This document shows positions 57,245 through 64,000 of a stretch of 64,000 bases of DNA, in pieces. Under the pieces are notes generated by a model. That model saw only the letters and a program-made list of their open reading frames with translations, ran no database searches and was not told where the DNA came from. A program made the position numbers and the translations under genes. Numbering within the stretch: position 1 is the stretch's first letter; every line of letters starts with the position of its first letter. This DNA comes from Channallabes apus (taxonomy: Eukaryota > Chordata > Actinopteri > Siluriformes > Clariidae), in assembly GCA_030522415.1 (NCBI GenBank), contig CM060112.1, forward strand, positions 14,121,227 through 14,185,226, read 5' to 3'.

Positions 57245-57310
57245 TTTGTTTAATTACGGGAAACCAAAATCGTGATCAAGATTAAAATATAAAAGAAATT
57301 GTGCAATTAC
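57245..57310 (-). mobile_element. hAT-like terminal fragment
   Basis: GGGAAACCAAAATCGTGATC and AAGAAATTGTGCA are the complement of the terminus at 49417-49470. It could be the right end of a decayed element or an independent scrap. Confidence 0.4.
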
Positions 57311-58114
57311 TAGAAAATTGAGTTTCCTGACAAAAATGAAACCGGATTACTCTGCTGGACAAGGACACAAATTTTGTATTTGTATAAAATCACAATGGAT
57401 TTAAAATAAAGTAATGAGTGTATAATTGACTTTCAGCTTTAATCCAAGATATTTAAAATATTTTATTAAGCATTTAGGAATTACATCCCTAGACTTTTAC
57501 ATGCAGTTATGTCACTACCTGTATCTGATGAAAACACCGTGAATGTAATTTGGTGGCTTGTTATCCACTTTTTGTTCATTTATGATGTGAGCACAAACTC
57601 AGAACTCAGGAAATCAGCTGTTAGTCTGTTTTTCCTTTTGGTTTTGAAAAGTGTCTTTCTATTTTTGGTTTTATGTTGAATAAAGAAATGTACAAATGCT
57701 ACATGGATTGTTATTCTTATGTAGGTGAGCAGAATGAGCATTATTGCTCTGCTGCAGTTATTTTTTTTCTGGAATCTAGAAGATACCTAGTTTGTTACTG
57801 GCCTCTAGAGGGACAGCTGACAAGGGTCAGTGTCAGCTTTTTTCAAATCAGTAAATCAGGGTTGTTCTACCATTGTTGCCATTGACCGAATTGTTTCAAT
57901 ACCATCGAAAATTTCTCGTCATTCCGTACCAAATTTATATATGTAATAGGGCTGCATGATATATAGAAAAAATATCGTTATCGCGATAATGGTATACGCG
58001 ATAACAATATCGCAAAGAGTTGCGATAAATACTTTATGTGCCAAGCATTTGTGTGTCCAAATTTGATCAAATCAGATGGGCCCTTACTATGTTTATACCC
58101 ACTTATATCTTTTA

Positions 58115-58116
58115 TT

Positions 58117-58148
<32 letters not shown>

Positions 58149-58162
58149 ATATATATATATTA
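58115..58162. repeat. (TA)n microsatellite
   Basis: TA run at the left edge of the nested LTR; it probably replaced the first bases of that LTR. Confidence 0.8.
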
Positions 58163-58459
58163 TCTTTATACTTAGCGATTAGCCGTTAGCCCTTTGTAGC
58201 ATGGACGGTAAACCCAAACGCGGAAGCAAGCGAGTAGGCAGGATAACCACGCGAATTACTCTAAGGACTCTCACAGAAGGGGAGCAAGGAAAAAACACAA
58301 ATTTAACCCGCGTCCTATAAACACACACTCGAATCAGAAAGTAAACAATCTGAACCGACATGCGCAAACTCAGTGACTATGCTGTATGCGGTTTGTTTAC
58401 TCCTCTTATACTTCCGGGTTCGCGACCGCATTACTTCTGGGTCCTACTGCCGGTCGCGG

Positions 58460-58494
<35 letters not shown>

Positions 58495-58496
58495 CA
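58163..58496 (-). mobile_element. Family-B solo LTR, truncated
   Basis: Closely follows 37356-37740 from TTAGCCGTTAGCCC to GCCGGTCGCGGA, but its left end is lost in a TA run and a (GT)n expansion (58462-58492) precedes the terminal GTGACA. No duplication can be read. Confidence 0.78.
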
Positions 58497-59313
58497 AATA
58501 GTATTTTTTATTATATATAATATTTATTTTTATTTGAAAAAAACAAACAAAACAAAAAAACAGGCAAGCCAAAGAGAATATTTATTTTAAAAGATGCTCT
58601 TGTTTTATTCAAGATTCAAAGAACTTTATTAATCCCAAAGGGAATTTGCTTTAAGACACTATTGATGAGTGTATGGTTACACGTAAATAAACAGTAATGT
58701 TTGAAATTAATTCATATTGTGTTGTCAGGTTTATAGTAACAGCAAACCAGAAATTAGAATATCTGCTGAGGGGTTTAAATCATTCATAGTGTTTTGAAGT
58801 CTAAATATTTGCAACTTCCTTGACATATAGTTTATTTTTAGCCGGAATTAGATTTAATTACATCAGACGAATATCTATTACCTGTTTTCTTTAGTATGAT
58901 CACTACATATAAATAAAAAAAGTAAAAAAAAATAGGCAATAATAATAAATTCATTTCTCTAGGGAAATGTTATTTCGCAAGAAATATCGTTATCGCAGTA
59001 TTCAACAACAGTATCGGATATTTTCCTAATATCGTGCAGCCCTAATATGTAAGCGTTATGAGCATTATTATCAGTGTTAGTTAGCCAGTAAGCACACATC
59101 ATGCTGATTGCAGCACTCCGAGACGAGGCTCACATGGTTGTGTTGTATTTTGAGGCTTTACTACGGTGTGAGTCATTTAGGTGTTAAATTGTCAAAACTA
59201 TCGAAAATGTGACCCATTTTATTATCCTTGGTGATTTTTGTGCATGATGCAATATATACAAAATACACAATAAATGCGAGAGCGGAAAGTTGCTGCGTTT
59301 GAATGCAAGAACA

Positions 59314-59469
59314 ATGGAAAAGAAAAAACACCTACGTTCATCTTCTTCTCATCATTCAAGGTTGCATAACATTGCAAAACATCCTTCTAAATCTCTACAA
59401 GCGTATTTCCCCCTCTCCGGTTTCAGTAATGATGAGGCTGTGACTGGGGTTTTATCAGGTAACGTTTAG
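59314..59469 (+). pseudogene. Small lysine/serine-rich open frame, possible transposon exon
   Basis: 51 codons from ATG (MEKKKHLRSSSSHHSRLHNI ... AYFPLSGFSNDEAVTGVLSGNV) with a donor-like CAG|GTAACG just before the stop. I do not recognise it; the composition suggests the first exon of a DNA-transposon protein. Neighbouring sequence ends near 60024 in a TIR-like CAGCCCTAGTG. Confidence 0.25.
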
Positions 59470-60228
59470 AAACAAACTTTTGATAACTTGAGCAGCTTGT
59501 ACATGGTTATTTACATAAAGTCTAATCTATTAAGTTTGCTGCCGGTGACTTAAACTGGGACCCTAATGTAACTTTAGATATTGTTTAGCTTCTGGACAGA
59601 GAGCCAGAGAAATCAGTTGCTGAACTGTAACTTATTTAATTAGAGCTTCAGGAGCTACAGCAGCTGTCTGGTAATATGAAGCTTCCCAATTCAATTCTGG
59701 CTTTTATACATTTTTATTTATTAATATTAACAGACAATGTTGTGCATGAACATACAACAGTTCTGTTCATTACTAATTCTCCTGGGAAACAGTGAACTGA
59801 GCACTGTTCCGTGCAATAAAAAAAAGTTCGCCAAAGAAAGAAAGAAGGGTGAGGATGTGCAGTGACTTTTTAGTTTTTTTTTTTTTGTTTGTTTTTTTTT
59901 TTTTTTAGTTTTTTTTAGTTTTTTTTGTTTTAATGAGGAAATAAATGATTTCAGTAACCAATGTTGAAGTCAGAGTATTGGTATCGGTACTGGAATGAAA
60001 AGTTTTGAACGTTACTCAGCCCTAGTGTTGTGCTTGTTTTGTAAAAACTTGTATGTTATAAATTTGTTCATTGAAATTAAGCAACAAAAAATGTTGTTAG
60101 TCTTCTAGCTGATCCAGTTGAGAGGTCGCCGCAGCAGACAGACTGACAACACCTTTGGCTATGTTTTACGCCAGGTGCCCTCCCATTTTATCTGGGCTTG
60201 GGACCGGCACTGCATTGACTGGGAATCT

Positions 60229-63200
60229 TCAACAATATTTTTATTGATTTTAACAGGGATAAAACAGGGTAAACATGTAATATTTTAATACAGGTTTTAT
60301 AATCCCCTTATAAACCCTATAACACCCACCCCGTCCCTCCCCGACTCCAAGCCAGTTTTACAAGGATATGAAAGGCTAAACGCCAGGCATTGAGAGAAAC
60401 CAAAAAAGAAAAAAGAATAAAGAATATGGAGCTGGAAGTTTTTTGGTTCTACGTGCAAAAAATAAATAAATAAAGAGGAATAAAAAGGGGAAAGAAAACA
60501 AACAAACAAGTAATTAAATAAGACAGGAATCAAACTATAAATGTATATGAAAAAAGTGAAGGAAGGGCCCCCACACCTGTTGAAATTTAAAGTCTGAGTA
60601 ATGAATTGAGTAGTGAATCTTCTCCAGGGACAGACAGGACATGATATCTCTGAGCCACTGGGCGTGAGTGGGTGACGTGGCATCCTTCCACTTGAATAAA
60701 AGAGAACGCCTGGCCAGGAGTGTCGCAAAAGATAACAATCTCTTTTTGGCTGGACTTAGACTCTTACCCTCTTCTCCAGTGACACCAAAAAGAGCAATCA
60801 GAGGGTCTGGTTCAAGATTGCAATTCAATATGAAGGACAGGGTCTTAAAAACATCCCTCCAGAATTTTTCCAAATTCGGGCATGTCCAGTACATATGAAT
60901 AAGAGACGCCTCTCCACTTTTACATTTATTACAGCAAGGATCAATGTCTGGGTAGAAACGGGAGAGTTTAAGTTTGGAGAAATGAGCCCTGTGTACAACC
61001 TTAAACTGTAATAAAGAGTGGCGGGCACATAAGGAGGTTGAGTTGATAAGTTTAAGAACTGAATTCCAAGTATCATCTGATAGTGACAAATTTAAATCCT
61101 TCTCCCAAGCAGTTTTAATTTTACACAGAGGGGTATGACTCGAAGCCATCAATCCACCATAAATAGTGGATATTAGGCCTTTACGCAGCGGGGACAAACA
61201 GAGGAGATTGTCTAGAATATTTGCAGCAGGAGCCTCAGGGAAATTTGGTATTACAGAGCGAATGAAGTGTCTTACTTGCAGATATCTGAAAAAATGAGAA
61301 TTGGGTAAGTTAAACCTCTCGGAAAGCTGTTCAAATGATGCAAACTTATGGTCAACGAACAGGTCCTTGCAAAGCTTGATGCCCTTATTGTACCATTCCT
61401 GAAACACTGAATCCTGTAAAGAAGGCTGGAAGAGATGGTTAGAGACGATAGGACTGGACAGAGAAAAGCCCAGAAGACCGCAGTGCTTTCTGAACTGAGC
61501 CCATACTCTCAAGGTATGCACCACTACTGAGTTATTGATTAATTTAATTGAGGGGATGGGGAGAGCAGATCCAAGGAGTGCAGAGACAGAGAGATTTTTG
61601 ATAGACTTTATCTCCATTTCCACCCAGGCAGGCCGATTAGGTTGGTTATGAAAATATGACCAAAAAATGACAGAACGAATGTTTGCTGCCCAGTAGTAGA
61701 AACGAAAATTAGGTAGAGCCATGCCACCGTCTCTTTTAGATCTTTGAAGTAGGGACTTATTCAATCGTGGATGTTTACCTTTCCAAAGGTAAGAAGATAT
61801 AATTGAGTCTAACGCGCCAAAGTAAGATTTGGGAATAAAAACAGGTACAGACTGAAAGAGATATAAAAATTTAGGGAGAATCCTCATTTTAATGGCATTA
61901 ATGCGGCCCACCAGGGACATGGACAGTGGTGACCATCGTCCCAAGTCCTTTCTTGTTTGGTTCAACAACCTAATAAAATTTTCTTTAAAGAGGTGTTTAT
62001 GTTTCCTTGTGATTGTAATACCAAGATAGGTAAACTGATTTTTCACTATGTTGAATGGAAAATTGTGCATACCAGTTATTACTGCTGTATTATCTAGCAG
62101 AAAAAGTTCACTTTTGTGCAAATTTAATTTATATCCTGAAAAATAGCTAAATTCCCTGAGCAATGACAGCACATGTGGCAGAGAGGAGACTGGATTCGAT
62201 AAAAAAAGTAGAAGATCATCTGCATAAAGGGAAACTTTATGTTCTTCTCCCTGCCTCCAAATCCCAGATATATTTCTACAGCTTCGGAATGCAATTGCTA
62301 GTGGCTCAATGGCGAGGTTAAAGAGCAATGGGCTGAGGGGACACCCCTGACGAGTTCCCCGCTGAAGACTGAATGGTTGAGACTGTTGAGCATTTGTCAG
62401 AACTGAGGCAGTAGGGCTTGAATATAATAATTTAACCCAAGTGATAAAACTTGGACCAAAATTGAATTTTTCTAAAGCCCTGAATAAATACTCCCATTCC
62501 ACACGATCAAAAGCCTTTTCAGCATCCAAAGAAAGGACACACTCAGGGGTCTCCTCTGACGGTGTGTACAAGATATCCATAAGGCGTCGAATGTTAAAGT
62601 AAGAATAACGATTTTTAACAAAACCGGTCTGGTCCTCAGATATAATTGAGGGAAGAACATTCTCTAATCTACGAGCCAAGACTTTAGCAAGGATTTTAAC
62701 ATCCACATTAAGAAGAGAGATTGGTCTATATGAGGAGCACTCTGTTGGGTCCTTATCCTTCTTTGCTATGAGGGTGATGCGAGCCTCATTAAATGACGCA
62801 GGCATCTTACCTTGCTTGAAAGATTCAGATAGAACCAAAGCTAGTTGTGGTGCAAGGTATGAGGAGAATGATTTAAAAAACTCTGCAGGGAACCCGTCAG
62901 GACCCGGGGACTTACCAGATTGCAATGATGAGATAGCGGAACTGATTTCCTCTTGTGATATGGGCTCTTCTAATCTTAATCTAGAATCAGGGGACAGTGT
63001 TGGGATATTTAGTTGAGTCAAGAAATTTTCAACTGAACTATGGTCCTTTGGGAACTCAGAAGTATATAATCGAGAATAAAAATTCCTGAATGCATCATTA
63101 ATTTTAGAATGGTCGGTAGTGATGGTACCATCCTCCATCCGAATTTTCGTAATTTGTTGTTGTGCTCTAAATCCTTTTAACTGATTAGCTAAAAGTTTCC

Positions 63201-64000
63201 CAGATTTGTCACCATGAATGTAAAATTGGCTCCTACTCTTTAATAATTGCCGTTCAATTACATGCGTTGAAATAAGTTCAAACTTAGTTTGCACTTCTAC
63301 GCGTTTTTTATAGAGATCGGGGTTTTTAAATAGAGCATACTGCTGGTCAATTTCTTTAATTTGGTTGGTCAAATCTTTTCGTTCTTTATATGCCTTCCTT
63401 TTCATATTTGCAGTGTATGAAATTATCTGTCCCCTGAGGTAGGCTTTCAGAGCATCCCAAATAACTAAACGTGACACTTCAGGTGTTTCATTTGTGGTGA
63501 GGAAAAAAACTATCTGGTCTTCCATAAATTTTTCAAAATCGTCCTCCATCAGTAACGATGAATTAAAGCGCCAATGTTTAGTAACCTGAGGGAGATCGGG
63601 GAGTTTTATAGACATAACCACTGGAGCGTGATCTGATATCACAATGCTCTGATAAGCACAAGAAGTAACCATTGGGATCAGTTGATCATCTATAAAGAAA
63701 TAATCAATTCTGGAGAAAGTATGGTGAACATGTGAGAAAAAGGAGTATTCTCTCTTTTTTGGATTAAGGAAGCGCCATATGTCAGAGATACCAAAGCTGC
63801 AGAAATAGGACTGAAGTAGCGTAGCGGATTTACTCAGAGGTATAGGATTGGGAGATGACCTGTCAAGTGATGGATCTAAACAGCAGTTAAAGTCTCCCCC
63901 TAATATGAGAGAGTATGAGCTCAGATCAGGTAGAAGAGAGAAAAAATGTTCAAAGAAGGAGACATCGTCATAATTAGGGGCATATAAATTAGCCAACACT
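60229..64000 (-). mobile_element. L1/Tx1-like LINE, copy 2, runs off the window
   Basis: Same family as 19590-25797, opposite strand. The 3' end TCAATAAAAATATTGTTGA lies at 60229. ORF2 is open from the window edge to 60535. The 5' part (ORF1, start of the endonuclease) is outside. Confidence 0.92.
60535..63999 (-). CDS. LINE ORF2 (endonuclease + reverse transcriptase), partial, undamaged
   Basis: 1154 codons without a stop, open at the 5' side. The enzyme nicks genomic DNA and copies its own RNA at the nick. The visible protein holds the APE endonuclease C-terminal part (GGDFN at 34, SRIDYF at 96, SDHAP at 122), the reverse transcriptase (SPGPDGFPAEFF near 334-346, LDAEKAFDRVEW at 491, RGTRQGCPLSPLLF at 547, active site YADD at 592-595) and a C-terminal CCHC knuckle (C1023-x2-C1026-x8-H1035-x4-C1040) typical of L1-type ORF2 proteins. 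It ends ...FLHFFHIHL. The broken copy at 21-25.5 kb is the same protein with many lesions, so this copy is younger. The first methionine of the open frame is not the true start; upstream codons of the endonuclease lie beyond the window. Confidence 0.93.
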   Translation of the reverse strand: MLANLYAPNYDDVSFFEHFFSLLPDLSSYSLILGGDFNCCLDPSLDRSSPNPIPLSKSATLLQSYFCSFGISDIWRFLNPKKREYSFFSHVHHTFSRIDYFFIDDQLIPMVTSCAYQSIVISDHAPVVMSIKLPDLPQVTKHWRFNSSLLMEDDFEKFMEDQIVFFLTTNETPEVSRLVIWDALKAYLRGQIISYTANMKRKAYKERKDLTNQIKEIDQQYALFKNPDLYKKRVEVQTKFELISTHVIERQLLKSRSQFYIHGDKSGKLLANQLKGFRAQQQITKIRMEDGTITTDHSKINDAFRNFYSRLYTSEFPKDHSSVENFLTQLNIPTLSPDSRLRLEEPISQEEISSAISSLQSGKSPGPDGFPAEFFKSFSSYLAPQLALVLSESFKQGKMPASFNEARITLIAKKDKDPTECSSYRPISLLNVDVKILAKVLARRLENVLPSIISEDQTGFVKNRYSYFNIRRLMDILYTPSEETPECVLSLDAEKAFDRVEWEYLFRALEKFNFGPSFITWVKLLYSSPTASVLTNAQQSQPFSLQRGTRQGCPLSPLLFNLAIEPLAIAFRSCRNISGIWRQGEEHKVSLYADDLLLFLSNPVSSLPHVLSLLREFSYFSGYKLNLHKSELFLLDNTAVITGMHNFPFNIVKNQFTYLGITITRKHKHLFKENFIRLLNQTRKDLGRWSPLSMSLVGRINAIKMRILPKFLYLFQSVPVFIPKSYFGALDSIISSYLWKGKHPRLNKSLLQRSKRDGGMALPNFRFYYWAANIRSVIFWSYFHNQPNRPAWVEMEIKSIKNLSVSALLGSALPIPSIKLINNSVVVHTLRVWAQFRKHCGLLGFSLSSPIVSNHLFQPSLQDSVFQEWYNKGIKLCKDLFVDHKFASFEQLSERFNLPNSHFFRYLQVRHFIRSVIPNFPEAPAANILDNLLCLSPLRKGLISTIYGGLMASSHTPLCKIKTAWEKDLNLSLSDDTWNSVLKLINSTSLCARHSLLQFKVVHRAHFSKLKLSRFYPDIDPCCNKCKSGEASLIHMYWTCPNLEKFWRDVFKTLSFILNCNLEPDPLIALFGVTGEEGKSLSPAKKRLLSFATLLARRSLLFKWKDATSPTHAQWLRDIMSCLSLEKIHYSIHYSDFKFQQVWGPFLHFFHIHL

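Larger units (their letters stand above)
57947..59044 (+). mobile_element. hAT-like element with nested LTR
   Basis: TAGGGCTGCATGATAT at the left and ATATCGTGCAGCCCTA at the right, flanked by a perfect 8-bp duplication ATATGTAA (57939-57946 and 59045-59052). The middle is occupied by a TA microsatellite and a family-B LTR. Its own right half also occurs at 1204-1379. Confidence 0.88.

Noticed and set aside
60668..63016. Plus-strand open frames over the second LINE
   Set aside because: Antisense shadows of the long minus-strand ORF2.

Overview
The window is nuclear DNA from a vertebrate, almost certainly a teleost fish. It carries two recognisable single-copy vertebrate genes on the + strand, with vertebrate intron/exon structure, set in a dense mix of repeats typical of fish: Tc1-like, hAT-like and PIF/Harbinger-like DNA transposons, tRNA-derived SINEs, L2 and L1/Tx1-like LINEs, and chromodomain Gypsy (sushi-like) LTR retrotransposons. 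I cannot name the species. There are no bacterial-type operons, no CRISPR array, and no free-standing tRNA or rRNA gene.

Layout. 1-12 kb: fbxl3, complete in four coding exons (3292-3684, 5447-5569, 9154-9325, 11350-11993; 443 aa). Its introns hold an L1-like 3' fragment with a nested Harbinger-like MITE, a Tc1-like element and a second Harbinger-like MITE. 12-19.5 kb: AT-rich intergenic DNA with an L2 tail, an old Tc1-like element, SINEs and microsatellites. 19.6-25.8 kb: a long but broken L1/Tx1-like LINE interrupted by a 730-bp solo LTR. 25.8-32.26 kb: a young chromodomain Gypsy element on the minus strand ('element A') with two almost identical LTRs. 33.5-38.4 kb: an older, decayed relative ('element B'). 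38.4-46.4 kb: a patchwork of mariner, LTR, SINE, L2 and Tc1 pieces plus a gag/SCAN-like fragment. About 46.6-47.6 kb: promoter/5'UTR region and first coding exon of cask (47559-47617). 47.6-64 kb: apparently the start of a long cask intron 1 containing hAT elements, a third Harbinger-like MITE and, at the right edge, a LINE of the same family whose visible ORF2 is open for 1154 codons.

Most notable observation. Element A is flanked by a perfect 5-bp duplication (CATGC), but the duplicated block contains more than LTR-internal-LTR. Outside its 3' LTR is an inverted, exact-length U3 copy (183 bp), joined through an 11-nt sequence, GCCGAATTATT, plus one C. The same 11 nt lie at the inferred transcription start in each LTR (about 30 nt after a TATA box), and their complement lies directly next to the 5' LTR where a primer-binding site belongs. 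This is the arrangement expected for Tf1/sushi-type self-priming. The extra inverted U3 looks like a fossil of a cDNA whose minus strand was primed by a U3-R DNA end instead of the usual RNA 5' end. Element B's family shows the same 11-nt self-complementarity with a different sequence.

Function. fbxl3 (ubiquitin-ligase adaptor for cryptochromes) and cask (membrane-associated scaffold kinase) have unrelated jobs; nothing here suggests they are co-regulated. Everything else appears to be mobile DNA in nested layers, and target-site duplications let several insertion orders be read directly.
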